Assembly (NCBI RefSeq): GCF_001540865.1 | Contig: NC_033635.1 | Location: forward strand, 3,492,231-3,556,230 | Source of the DNA: Ananas comosus | Lineage: Eukaryota; Streptophyta; Magnoliopsida; Poales; Bromeliaceae | Direction of reading: 5' to 3' | DNA length: 64,000 nucleotides | Part shown: positions 1 to 11,826 of the stretch, piece by piece | How the letters are laid out: each line of letters opens with the position of its first letter | How positions within the stretch are numbered: the first letter of the stretch is position 1 | Translations under genes and position numbers: made by a program | The notes under the pieces: generated by a model | Seen by the model: only the letters and a program-made list of their open reading frames with translations | Told to the model about the DNA's origin: nothing | The model's database searches: none

Positions 1-187
1 ATGAAGTTAAGAAAAAACATATAGGGATATGCTTTTGCGTTCTCCGGTGGGACCGCAGAAAATGTATCGTAACCAACTCATCGCGATATGCGGAACGCAA
101 TATTACGTACGGAAACAAACAGGATATTTTTCCAACGTATTTTCTCACCGCATGTAACGCAATCTCCCCGCAATCCCAAACGAAGCC
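1..187 (+). mobile_element. Tourist-like MITE, copy 1 (cut by window edge)
   Basis: Right part of a small element ending in CCAAACGAAGCC followed by TAA. The same body (a 'gcgttctccggtggg' block, 'gcggaacgcaatattacg' block and 'aatctccccgcaatccc' end) recurs at 191-378 and 60368-61395. The inverted terminal sequence (GGCTTMGTTTGG) and TAA/TTA duplication fit the PIF/Harbinger Tourist-like class. No coding capacity. Confidence 0.7.
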
Positions 188-190
188 TAA

Positions 191-378
191 GACTTAGTTT
201 GGTATTGAGGCCTATCTAACGCTATTAGATAAAATGGAGTTGTGGAAAAAGGATATGCTTCTGCGTTCTCCGGTGGACCGTAGAAAATATATCATAACCG
301 AATATGCGTACTAGGGTATTTTCCAACGTACTTTCTCACGGCACGTAATGCAATCTCCCCGCAATCCCAAACGAAGCC
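191..378 (+). mobile_element. Tourist-like MITE, copy 2, head-to-tail with copy 1
   Basis: A complete 188-bp copy starting GACTTAGTTTGG and ending CCAAACGAAGCC, flanked by TAA at 188-190 and 379-381. It directly follows copy 1 with only one shared TAA between them, as in MITE multimers formed by insertion into the duplicated target of an earlier copy. Confidence 0.75.
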
Positions 379-446
379 TAAGTTAAGTTCCGTTAAACGT
401 AAGTTAAATATCTACCACAGTTAAAAAAACTTAGAATACCAATTTT

Positions 447-502
447 GCCCTTAACTTAAGGACAAATAAGAAATGCCCTTAACTTAAGGACAAATAAGAA
501 AT
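447..502. repeat. 28-bp tandem duplication
   Basis: A 28-bp unit beginning GCCCTTAACTTAAGG is perfectly repeated at 447-474 and 475-502. A diverged third version lies near 560-590 (gcccctgactttaaaggc). Confidence 0.85.
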
Positions 503-2480
503 GTTAGTGACGGTAGAGGGGTATATTAGAAAAGATCAAAAGTCAAAATACTTTTTTTGCCCCTGACTTTAAAGGCAAATAAGAAAGTTAGTGATGGTGG
601 AAAGGTATATTTAAAAGGGCAAAATAGTAATTTTACAGCGATAACAGAGTTAATTAACCGATTTTAATAGGGTATATTAGAAATAGATTGGAACTTAGAA
701 ATGGTATTTTCAATATTAACCTCCTAAGAGGAGTAAATCGAAAAATCGAAAACTTTTCAGAATAATATAAGCAAGTGCCCCAAAATAAATCATACCTAAA
801 CTTCCATTTTGTATGCATCCATGTATTCATTTATTTATTAAATTTTTTTTTATAATTTTTATACTATACCAGCGTGGAGGTCGCGGAAGTTTAACGTGCA
901 CATCGGATCCAATAAAGCACTTCTTTACGAGTACCTGAAGCAAATAACAAATGACAATACAATCCATAATCCATATTTCTAACCAAATTTATTTTTAAAA
1001 ATAATAAATAAATAATATACTGTATAATTTATAAAAAATATAATATAATTATTATGCCTTCACCGCATTGATGAGAGAGATTTCTTATCCTAATTTATTT
1101 ATCATAAACAGGATAAAATTTTAGTACGGAGCTCTTTAATAAGATATTATTAGAAAATTTTGATTCGCTGATATGTGTTTATTTTTTCTATACAAAAAAA
1201 ATTCATTGAATGTTTTTAATATTAAAATTTATTTTTTTAGATTTTAAAAAAACTATAATTTTTAAGTAAAAATAAAATTAATAATAACAGCAAATTACGG
1301 TTCCTTAACAAGCCGCAATTGGGTTGAAAATTTTTTTTTTCTAAATTTGTGCCGAGGGATAACGAGAATACACTCCCGGAAAATTAGGCAACGGGAATTC
1401 CGAGCCAACTAAGCCGAGTGGGCCCCACGATGTATTATCAGATATATTTATCCTAAATTCACGGATGCAAATGAATCCGGATTAGGGGAGCTCCTATCCC
1501 TTCTATAGAAAAAATAATTCATTCTGAATCCGTCTCTATCTATCAAATATATGAAGCGGAAGATGAAAGATTTTTTTCTTCCTTTAATCCGTGTCGAGCC
1601 GTTAAAAATTTGCTCTTATCATGATCTGTCCCAAAGGAGACTTTAAGTGAGAGTCAAAAATAAAATAAAAAATAATCCGTCTCGCTCCGACAAAAAATAG
1701 AGCAGGCGGTGATGGAACACTCCCTCCCCAGTATCGCCATTTGCATCCCTAGTCTTATTGGAGAGCTTTGGATGCCTAACCATATATTAATTTCCCTTCA
1801 ATTTATAATTTATTAAATTGACAAAATTATTTTTTAAGAAAAATATAATTTTAGGAAAAAGTCAAAAGATATGAGATGAACTCCTTGACAAGATGTTGCA
1901 GACAAACTCTCAACTATAATTTTTTCTAGCTCTAGGCTCATCCAAATCTATATCTCTATACCTATCTACTTATAATTATTCTTTTTAAATTTGGCACATG
2001 GTAATATTTTCTTCGCTGTTAGGTGTCGATTCTATCCCGAGCTGATTCTCCTCCATATATATATATATAGATAATATATATAATATATTATATATATAAT
2101 AGTATATAATAATATTTATTCTAATTTGAACTAAAATCGAACTAATTTTTTTTTTTTGAATCGACCAATCATATCAGTGTCGGCTCTCCGAACTGCTCAA
2201 GCCTTTGAATGTTCCTTTTTTGTTAATCAAATTTTTTTTTTTTTCACTGAACCGAACGCCAGCTACACCTCTTATGAGTTTAACGTTCTATTTACTTCGA
2301 TGATACATTTTTTCATCTGCTATAATAAATTTATTTTAACATCGGTTTTCTTTCACACTATATCTTTCATTAGTATTTTAACATTTATTTAATAAATATT
2401 CATACGCAATCTAGGGGTAAAAAAAAGGACCCTTTATGATAACAACATCCGCCCTAAGGATTCGCATTAAGATCGAAATG
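503..2480. other. AT-rich intergenic region, no gene seen
   Basis: No open reading frame with recognisable protein sequence. It holds homopolymer A/T runs, an AT-dinucleotide patch near 2055-2120, and degenerate repeat-like DNA. From about 2500 the sequence turns into CT-rich DNA typical of a plant gene 5' region. Confidence 0.5.
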
Positions 2481-2948
2481 CATGCGAACATATCACAATA
2501 ATTGTTCTTTCCTCTCCCGATTCTCAGTACACCGGTCAGAGCATTTCTTCGCCCCATTCTCACCCATCGCACAAAAATCCCCCCAGGACGAAGGAGCCGG
2601 AAGCGAACGTGTCAGCCCCGCCTCTGATTCTCCTCTCTCTCTGCTCTCTCACACTCAACTCCGGAGTCCCCTCAATTCTCATCTCTTCGCTCCCCCCCCC
2701 CGCCCCCCCCTAAACGCAATCAACGTTCCTTCTTCTCCGCAAACACCGACCCTCTCACTCTCTCTACTCCTCATCTCATTCTCTCTTTCTCCCTTTAAAC
2801 CCCTTCCCTGCTTCCCGCACTCCACACGCATTGCCAACGCATTATGTGTTTGAGCGAATCTCGCCTCCCCTTTTCTCCCTATCCCTCCGTTTACATCGAA
2901 TCCCTCTGAAAAAGTATGCTTTTTGCGACTCACTGGAATTGGCGATTC

Positions 2949-5900
2949 ATGGGATCTCCGGACAGAGAGTGTGCGGTGATACTGGTCGGTGGACCCACTA
3001 ACAGGCTTTCTTTTTCTTTTTTTTTGAGATCTCGCCCTAATTCCGTTCCCAAACTGAGATCTTGTTGATGGGTTTTGTGGATTTTGAAGTGATCGTTGGG
3101 CCTTTGATGCAGGGACGCGGTTTCGGCCGCTTTCACTGAACGTGCCGAAGCCGCTTTTCCCGTTGGCGGGGCAGCCGATGGTGCATCACCCCATCTCCGC
3201 ATGCAGAAGAGTATGTGATGTGAAACATTAGATCAATGCATGTGTAATTTTGCTGGTAATATATTAGGATCTTAGTTCCTTCCTTGTAGTATGTTAATAC
3301 GTTGACTTGAAACTTGTAGATCCCCAATTTAGCACAGATATACCTGATTGGGTTCTATGAGGAGAGGGAATTCGCGCTTTATGTGTCGGCGTTATCCAAT
3401 GAGCTTAGAGTTCCTGTTAGGTAAAAATCCCTTTTTTGTGTGTGTTTGTATTAACATGGATACATGAAAGCTCTCTCCTTTGAAGTGTTTGATCGATCTG
3501 TTTTCGTTTATTTGTTTTAGATATTTGAGGGAAGATAAGCCACATGGCTCGGCAGGAGGGCTGTACAGCTTCAGAGATTACATAATGGAAGACAACCCGG
3601 TTTGAGATCTCCTCGTGTTCTTTTATTTGCTTCTTGTTAATGTTATAAAAATAGAAGCAATGTGATGCAAATTAAACTGTTTTGTTACTTTTATTTAGAA
3701 TATAATCGAAGCAGCAACACTTCCACACTGCGATGACAAGTTTTAACCAAGTTGTGATTGTAAATTTGTGAAGTTTTTCTTTTGTTTCGCAGTCTCATAT
3801 AGTTTTGCTGAATTGCGATGTTTGTTGTAGCTTTCCCCTCCCAGAAATGCTTGGTGAGTGTCTGATGTAGCTCCAGTCTCTTGTTTATCAATGTTCTTAT
3901 ACCTTCTTTATTGCAGAATATTCGCTTTTTGGTATGTATTATACTCGATTGCATATTTGCATGATAGTATGAAATCCCTTCCTCATCATTTACCCTTACA
4001 AACTCCATATAAGAAAAAACTTCTCTTTTAGTTGCTTGAGTTATACTGTGAAAAATTGGAACACTTTTTATTGTGCAGAAGATTATACTTTGCAATTTTT
4101 GTCTAAAATTATACCAATTTCAAGCTCTGTTATGGTATTTAATTGCTTCATTTCTCTCCGTGAATGCAGATGCCCATAAAAGATATGGTGGAATGGGTAC
4201 TGTATTAGTAATAAAGGTGTGGGAATGATGCAAAGATTGCTCTTGTCAATTCTTATCTGATTGATCTGTTACTGCCATTCATTTTCGAACATGTGTGACT
4301 AATTCCACTTGTGTGCATGTTCAGGTATCAGCTGAGTCAGCAAGCCAATTTGGTGAGTTGGTGGCTGATCCTGTCACAAATGAACTGCTACACTATACAG
4401 AGAAACCGGAAACTTTTGTGAGTATACATCTTCAGAATCATGTTACTTCTTGTTAGCTTTTGTTCTAGGAAGTTTATTAAGTGACATCACTCTATCATGG
4501 TTTTCACTATGTGTAGGTGAGCGACCTTATAAATTGTGGTGTCTATATATTTACACCAGATATCTTTAATGCCATAGAAGATGTCTTTACAGAGCGGAAA
4601 GACAGAGGTAAATGTGAATGAATTATCGAATATAGCTTATTGTTTAACTCTTAATTTTACATTTTCTGAAAGAAACCTGATTTTTCGTAATCTGATATTT
4701 CAGCTAATATACGACGCGTAACCAGCTTTGAAGCACTCCAATCAGCAACAAAGTACTTACGATATGTAACTTTGTAACATGTGTTATTAATTTCACAGAT
4801 CTGTTATTTTACCAACATGAATTAGACTGTTGGTGACCTTTTTTCCATTACTTTATTTTCAACCACTATTGCATTTGTTGGATTCACCTGGTCATCCTAC
4901 GTTGCACCTTAACAACAAGGTGTCAACGTGATAGTATGATATGGTCTGAGCTGGCAATATGCAGCGACTCAGAATGTGCTTTGCCTCCATATTAGTGGTT
5001 TAAGGTTTCAATTCAGCATATACTTACTTATTTTTCTTGTTTGGTTATTTCAAAAAAATTCTTAATTTAGTAGTTCCATATTGTTACTGCGATTGATCTG
5101 TTGCAGCTCTCTAGATGTTATTCATGTCCGAGTTAGTTCTTTTCCATATATCATCTTGTTGATGGTACCTTATTTTCTTTTTGCTGATCTAATTATTCTT
5201 TCAAAATTTGTCGTTGGTAATAAATGTTTTTTGATACGTTGCTTTCCCAAGAGATGCTATTGAATATACAGTATCTTCTAGTTGATACTAGTTTCTCATA
5301 TTTGAATATTTTTCACAGTTCACTTTAGAGACTTGTAATGGTGGGTTGGTTTCTTATGGTTTCTTTCCCTGTATTTGGCTTTAACAGGGCTCTTCCTGCA
5401 GACTATGTTAGGCTGGATCAGGATATCTTATCCCCTCTTGCAGGGAAGAAAGTACTCTACACGTATGAGACACTCGACTTCTGGGAACAGATTAAGACTC
5501 CAGGGTAAAAAAAAAACTCTCCAGATTTATTTTCAATTTTCCTAAACTATTGTATTGGCAATAACTGGTGCTTTTTTATGCACAGGATGTCGTTGAAATG
5601 CTCTGCCCTGTACCTTTCTCAATTCCGCCATACCTCTCCCCAACTTCTAGCAGCAGGAGACGGGGCGAGAAGGGCCACAATCACTGGTGATGTGTATATC
5701 CATCCATCAGCAAAAGTGCATCCAAGTGCAAAGGTAGTTTGCTTTTGAGAGATTTACATACCCCTACAAAAATTATATTTTTACAGATCTTCCCCTGCAA
5801 TCTGAAATTTTACAAATGCTTCAGAAACTTTGTTTCTTTCATTTATATCTGTGAACTTACCAAAGTCCCCCCCTGTAAGAAGACCTTTAAACTAACATGA

Positions 5901-7986
5901 TCATGCAATCGGCTAATGGATTTTGTTCAGTTTTATACCTAAATCATAATGAAATATTCCTTGTGCTTTTACTTTATTTATATACGAAAGTACATGTAAT
6001 ATATGTCTTAATTGCATGTAAGAAGATTTAGTCAACCTACATATTTTGAACTACATTACTGTTGATAGCAATGGGATGTTAATACAATTATAGTGAGAAT
6101 AAGTAGCAGCAGATTAATATTAAAGAATTACACTGGTAAACATGATCTATGATCTAGAACATTAAGCATGTCGACTAACAAAAATACAATAGAAACTATC
6201 CAATGTACAGGCAGTATGGCTGCTCTTCCTGAAATACTCTTATTAGGCTGGTGTGAAGCATGAATTATGAGGCTACCCAATACATAGACGATAGTGCTTC
6301 AGATATGTTATTTTGTGTAATCAACCTTTTTGACCTTAGCAACAATGCCTAGAAGATCTTTAAAGTACTACATCATTTTAGGTCAGCACTTTTGTTTTTG
6401 TCCAAGATCTTACTGTCTTGTTTTTGAATACTGATGTGTAGCTTTCATTGAACAGATTGGCCCTAATGTATCAATATCAGCCAATGCTCGTATTGGAGCT
6501 GGTGTTAGGCTTATCAGTTGCATCATTCTAGATGATGTTGAAATTAAGGTGTGTTAGATTGGGCATGGTTGATGAATGAGTAATCATTTCTTGTCAAGCT
6601 TGTTAATAAGGTTCCTTTCATTACAGGAAAATGCAGTTGTTATTCATTCTATTGTTGGGTGGAAGTCATCTATTGGGAAGTGGTCTCGTGTACAGGCAAG
6701 CTTACATTTTAGGTTTCTACCTTGTGTTGAGAATTTTAGAACCGCAAGATTATGTCAATGTTTGTTCTTATGGTTATTCTTCATTATAATGTTCTCGGGA
6801 TATCATATTTCTCAAGTGGTTGTTTATGTTCTTAACAATGAACTTCTAATTAAGAATTTTACCTTTTGAACAGTTCCAAATCCAAGTAGCATTCAATCTT
6901 ACTTTGTTTTTCCGTATCCAAGTATGCCAAAAAGTCATATGAGTCCAACTCTTCAAGGCCCGCAATACTGTCTATAATTAATGAGATGGCTGCATTGGTC
7001 TTTTAATCTTTAATTTGCTACTTTGTAAATATTACATTTGGTATTATCAGTCATGTTGAAGCTTTCGTTATCAGTCATGTTGAAGCTTTCATTGATTAAC
7101 ATAATTACTTGCAGCATCTGTTTTAGACTTGATGTGGGATTGCATTCTCCATATTTCTTACTTGAAATACCTTTTTGTATTTAGGCCATTATTATCAATA
7201 ATATACATATTAAATTATGAATTATGTCTTCAGTAAAAATAGTTAAACATTAGTATAGATTCTGTGATGCATACGAATACTTATGAGTTTTCTACTACTG
7301 CCTCTTGGTAAAGAGAGTCCTTTGTTTGTTTTGGATCCATTTAGTTGGATATATTGCAGAAAGGGATTAACTTCCTGTTATAGTCTGGATGTAGTTAGTC
7401 AAGAGGTTCCAATTCAAGAAAGGCGTGACGATGATCCCTCCTCTAGATTCTGACTCCTCCCTCATGAAACTGTTTGATTGATTACATACACAAGTAATTC
7501 TGCGTGTAATAAATTCGCAAAAGTTCTCACTGCCCTATTGCAGTGGTTTCTGATGTTGATGCTTTGATTAAAATTACCATTTTTTTTGCCAGCTTATGTT
7601 AATTTGTGCTTACTAGCGCCATGCATTTGAATTTGTAAACACTTTGTCAATTGCCAGACAAAAACGTAGCATAAGGTTACCAATACTTCTCATCATTTTT
7701 CTGTTGTTTTTAAAGATCCCGCTATAAATTGCAGGGAGAGGGAGACTACAATGCCAAACTCGGGATTACTATCCTTGGTAATGCTTGATTTCTCTTCTCT
7801 TATCTTCAACTGTTGTGTATGAAGTGGAACGCAAATGAAGGACTTTAGTCTATTCAAACAATTAATCCTTTTGCTTCAATTGCAGGTGAAGCTGTGACGG
7901 TTGAAGATGAAGTGGTGGTGATTAATAGCATCGTCCTCCCGAACAAGACCCTAAATGTCAGCGTGCAAGAGGAGATCATCCTGTAA
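2949..7986 (+). CDS. GMPPA: Mannose-1-phosphate guanylyltransferase alpha-type subunit
   Basis: Likely the alpha (regulatory) form of GDP-mannose pyrophosphorylase, acting with the catalytic beta form in cytosolic GDP-mannose supply for cell wall, ascorbate and glycosylation. Exons: 2949-about 3003, 3113-3210, 3320-3420, 3521-3599, 3793-3853, 4170-4216, 4325-4417, 4517-4607, 4704-4752, 5388-5504, 5586-5733, 6456-6548, 6627-6695, 7735-7777, 7886-7986. Total about 415 aa, the usual family length. The N-terminal nucleotidyltransferase half shows [25 protein letters not shown] and LLNCDV. The C-terminal left-handed beta-helix (hexapeptide repeats) shows [19 protein letters not shown] and ends VQEEIIL. 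Exons 2-15 join in frame. Intron 13 uses a GC donor (CAG|GCAAGC at 6696). The exon 1 donor is unclear: after GGPTN there is no GT in the right phase. The start is the first ATG giving the family N-terminus [15 protein letters not shown]. Confidence 0.93.
7044..7091. repeat. 24-bp tandem duplication in intron 13
   Basis: A 24-bp unit starting ttatcagtcatgttgaag occurs twice back to back (7044-7067, 7068-7091) with one mismatch. It lies inside intron 13 of the GDP-mannose pyrophosphorylase gene. Confidence 0.8.
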
Positions 7987-9340
7987 CAGTGAAGTGACTC
8001 CCAAACAAAATCTCATAGAACAGCTTATGGTTTTCATTTTTGTTCATTTATCACTATACATCTTCCGAACTTTTGTATTTCCTTTTCTTGAAGTTTTAGA
8101 GCTGCTGTTGTTACTTCTCTAGAGGTTGCTACCCGCCAACACAAAGGCTATATTTTTCTCCAACCTATTTTATGATTAGATTATCGGAATTGTAGTCTTG
8201 TAGCATTTTGTTTAGACATGTAAGTGAATGAATAATAAGCATCAGTGTTGGATATGTGTTGGATTTAAGATCTTGTTGTCTCCTTCTCTTTGAACTTTTC
8301 TTTTGTTTCCCTTTTTTTTCAATATATTTTTATAAAACTCAAGAGAAGTTCATGTTAATTTATGCTTTCGTTTTCCTTCTTGTTCTATACTATTTATTTT
8401 GGGGGGGGGGAGGAGCTTAAAGGTCTAATCTTACCAGGTTGAGTAAAAAACTAGGTGACATAAACTTCTTTTTTTTTTTTTTGCTGCAAATCTAGTAGTA
8501 GAGAATTATTTCACCTGCTCTTCACATGAATGGTTAGTTGGGAGCAGGAAAAATCCATATGAATGTTCATAAACTACCTTCCTGACTCCTCTAGGTGAAT
8601 ACTGATACTGTGACCACCATTCCCAGGAAGCAAATAATGTGGAGGTACCTAGAATAAGTTGCTTTTTAGTGGTCTAATTAGTGTAAGAATCAAACCTAAT
8701 TTACTGTCTATTTTCAATTCCAAAATAGATCCTGTAGCTTATTGGATTTAAACCTGAATCTCCTCAAACATGATCATATGCTTGTAGTGTTTCTTTTTTT
8801 TTATTTCACACCCAAAAGAGAAAAAGGATTTAGATTTCAAATTCTTCTATGCCGACCCTTCAACACCCTGTAGGGTTGGCCCTTTGATGATGTGATGGAA
8901 TACAACGCCCGCGCGCTCTCGCGCGCGCGCGCGCACACACACACACATAACCGCACAAAGAAAATTCAAACATTTGAGATATTAATGCTTGTGATTGGTG
9001 CAGTTTTACATTTGTGGACCGTACTTTTATCGGTCTTTTCATCTCATTTTATATTTCAAATCTTGTAAGTTGCAGCTTATTGACTTTGTAAAAGCTAATA
9101 ATTGGATTTTAACTATAAAATGAAATGAAAATGTTGATTGGGGAAAGACACACACATGGTGCAGAAGAAGATATCTCTCCAACATTGTGTGGTGAAGTTC
9201 AACGAAGATCATGATTGGGGTTGGAGATGATTGTACCAGCGAATCAAACAATATCTAGCAAAAGAAAAGAAACATGAAAAAGTTATGGATATTCTCACTG
9301 CTGTCTTGTGGTTGCAATTTATTCCCTCAAAAGTTTTCAC
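7987..9340. other. 3' UTR and downstream intergenic DNA
   Basis: AATAA-type signals near 8228-8235 (aatgaataataagc) could end the preceding transcript. Beyond that there is a G-run (8401-8410), poly(T) tracts and the GC/CA microsatellite at 8911-8947. No gene is recognisable. Confidence 0.45.
8911..8947. repeat. Alternating (GC)n(AC)n microsatellite
   Basis: GCGCGC, a short CTCT interruption, then (GC)n running into (AC)n. It is a nearly uninterrupted purine-pyrimidine alternation of about 27 nt, the kind of sequence prone to left-handed Z-DNA. Confidence 0.9.
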
Positions 9341-9343
9341 TTA

Positions 9344-10596
9344 GGCCTGTTTAGATACTCCTAAAAATAAAGCATAGTTAAACTATGCTATGCAGAAAAA
9401 TTATCCCTTGGAAAAAAAAATAACGTAATTTTTTGGAAGAAAAAAAAATAATGTAATTTTTCAAGTATAGTTAAATTAAACTTCAAAAAATGAAGTAAAA
9501 TTATAATCCATTCTAACCAAAGAAAAGAATTCCACCATTTTTAAGCTTCCTTATTCCAAAAATATATCAAGCTCTAAATTATAAATTCCAACATAAATTT
9601 TAAATTTCAACCTAGATTTAAATTTTAAATTTTAAAATTAAATTTTAATTTCAATTCTAAATTTTAAATTTATAGTTTGAATTTATATTCAAATTTTTAA
9701 TTTTGAATTTTAAATTTTAAATATAAAATATTTAAATTTTATAATTTCAAAATTTAAATGTCAAATTTCAAATTTTCAAATTTAAAATTTTGAATATTAA
9801 ATTTTAAATTTTAGTTTTCAAAGAATAAATTTCAAATTTTAAATTTTAAATTTCAAATTTTCTAATATTATAATTTCAAATTTTAATTTTCAAATTCCAA
9901 TTTTCAAATTTTAATTTTCAAGTTTCGAATTTCATATTTTAATTTTCATGTTTCAAATTTCAAATTTTAATTTCAAATTTCAAATTTTATTTTAAATTTA
10001 AATTTTTAAAATCTAAATTTCAAATTTCAAATTTCAAAAATTAATGTTTCAAATTTTAAATTTTAAATTTTGAATTTTAAATTTTAAATTTTAAATTTCA
10101 AATTTCAAATTTTAAATTTTGAATTTGAAATTTTAAATTTTAAATTATAAATTTCAAACTTCAAATTTCAAATTTCAAATCTCAAAGTTTCAAATTTGAA
10201 ATTTCAAATCTCAAATCTCAAGTTTCAAATTTCAAATTTCAAATTTTAAATTTTAAATTTATATTTTAAATTTTAAATTTTAAATTTTTTATTTCAAAAT
10301 TTAAATTTTAAATTTAGATTTTTCTATTTCAAATTTGAGATTTTAAACTTTCAAATTTTAATTTTTAAATTTCAAATTTCACATTTCAAATTTTAAATTT
10401 TAAATTTTAATTGAAATTTTAAATTTTCATTTTAAAATTTAGAGAAATTTCGTGGAATTGCATGACGCGCATTTAAATAGTTTAAAAATTGAATCCGTAG
10501 AATTTTTTAGAGTTACATGATTTCCTATTTCATCTAGACCAAAAGCAAAGTTTATAAATTCCGTGGATATTTTTTACTGTATATCCAAACAAGCCC
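9344..10596. mobile_element. TIR element carrying a large AAATTT-repeat core
   Basis: The left end GGCCTGTTTAGATA and the complement of the right end, GGGCTTGTTTGGATA, form imperfect terminal inverted repeats flanked by TTA (9341-9343, 10597-10599). The size is 1253 bp. Ends and TTA duplication resemble Tourist/Harbinger-derived elements. The interior is almost wholly low-complexity AAATTT-based repeat and there is no transposase. Confidence 0.6.
9500..10445. repeat. AAATTT-based irregular tandem array
   Basis: About 900 bp built from short variants of AAATTTC, AAATTTT and TTCAAATTTTAAA with almost no G. Units vary in length, so it is a degenerate array and not a clean satellite. Because AAATTT is self-complementary the array is palindromic at a fine scale. 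It sits inside the TIR element 9344-10596. Confidence 0.9.
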
Positions 10597-10599
10597 TTA

Positions 10600-10825
10600 G
10601 CGGGTGTTTGGTTATATGCAAAAAGACTCTGAAAAATAATTTTCAGTTGAAATATATTTTGTTGATGTTCGATTCTCTGTAAAAAAATTTTCTCAAAAAT
10701 TTTCTTTTACGAATCCGCTGAAAAATTAGAGTTTTCGCTTGCCCCTCTATTCGAGCAGAAAACGGAAAGCTACAGGAAAAAAATAGCAGGGCTCATGCCT
10801 TTTTGCATGCGGTCCTCAGGACCAC

Positions 10826-10868
<43 letters not shown>

Positions 10869-10927
10869 GCGGTCCTCAGACCAACCTGAAGAGAGAGAGA
10901 GAACAGTGCTCTCTCTCCTCCTCTTTG

Positions 10928-10963
<36 letters not shown>

Positions 10964-11175
10964 TGAGCTTATATTTTTAAATATATGTTATATTGCTTGT
11001 AATTTTTGGCCATTGAATTAAAAGAATGTAGATTAGAATGATTGGGTCCTTTAAGGTAGTGAGTGGTTAGTTGAATAGTGTAATCTAATGATTGAAAATG
11101 ATCAAAAGACGTATCTAACGTTAAAAACTTACAAGTATCAAGAGCTTGATGCTTTTACAAGCACCGTAGCCAGAT

Positions 11176-11208
<33 letters not shown>

Positions 11209-11452
11209 GTAATATTTTAATATAAATTATAATAATTAAATATATTATGATAATTATTATATATTAATAATATATATAATAAAAAATATATTAAATAATT
11301 TTTTATTTTTTTTTTCAACCAGACAACCGTTATGAAAATCTTTTTTTTTTTCTATGAACCAAACACTAAACAACCTAAAACTTTTTTTTTTCACTGAAAA
11401 TTTTTTACACCGAAATTTTTTTTCACAATTTTACGTGAAACCAAACACACCC
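10600..11452. mobile_element. Second TIR element, abutting the first
   Basis: It begins GCGGGTGTTTGGTTAT and ends with the complement of GGGTGTGTTTGGTTTCAC. It is flanked by TTA at 10597-10599, shared with the previous element, and at 11453-11455. The 853-bp body includes an (AG)n tract (10829-10864) and a block at about 10960-11190 bounded on both sides by (AT)n, which looks like a further insertion. No coding sequence. Confidence 0.55.
10829..10864. repeat. (AG)n microsatellite
   Basis: An uninterrupted AG dinucleotide run of about 18 units. It is preceded by a short palindrome (ggtcctcaggacc) that is partly repeated after the run. Confidence 0.9.
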
Positions 11453-11654
11453 TTAGTGTTTATATTTTCTTACGTTGCATTCATCCTTTGCTCAATTTTT
11501 TTAAAAAAAAAGTCAGCAAGTGATCTTGTCCCATAAACCAACTATATGAGAAAGTCCAGGGACTGAAACCAAGTCTCAAGTACTATCCAAACATTTAATC
11601 CAAAGAAAACAAATTATACCTAACATATATTTATTCCTCGTCTTCTCCATTTGT

Positions 11655-11815
11655 TTTTTTTTTTTTTTTTTTTGAGAGATAGATAGCACGCTACCCGTTT
11701 CGTTTACTTCATTTAAAAATAAACTTAGCTGGAAATATGAATCAACTAGGATTCGAACTTGGGTCTCGGATACCAACCATCAAGTCTTTTGCCACTTGCT
11801 TTAGGGACAGCGGTG
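11655..11815 (-). mobile_element. SINE copy A (tRNA-derived, full length)
   Basis: On the minus strand the element runs from a tRNA-like head (accgctgtccctaaagcaag, a box-A-like region) through a box B (GTTCGAATCC) to a tail with GGGTAGCGTGCTATC, then CTATCTCTC and poly(A). An 11-bp target duplication TCTCCATTTGT lies at 11644-11654 and 11816-11826. From memory it resembles the widespread plant Au SINE family, but the family name needs a database check. An ORF reading through its antisense strand is not a gene. Confidence 0.88.
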
Positions 11816-11826
11816 TCTCCATTTGT

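Noticed and set aside
2482..2853. 123-aa open frame upstream of GMPPA
   Set aside because: CT-rich promoter/5' UTR sequence read as Ser/Pro/Leu; no conserved protein signature.
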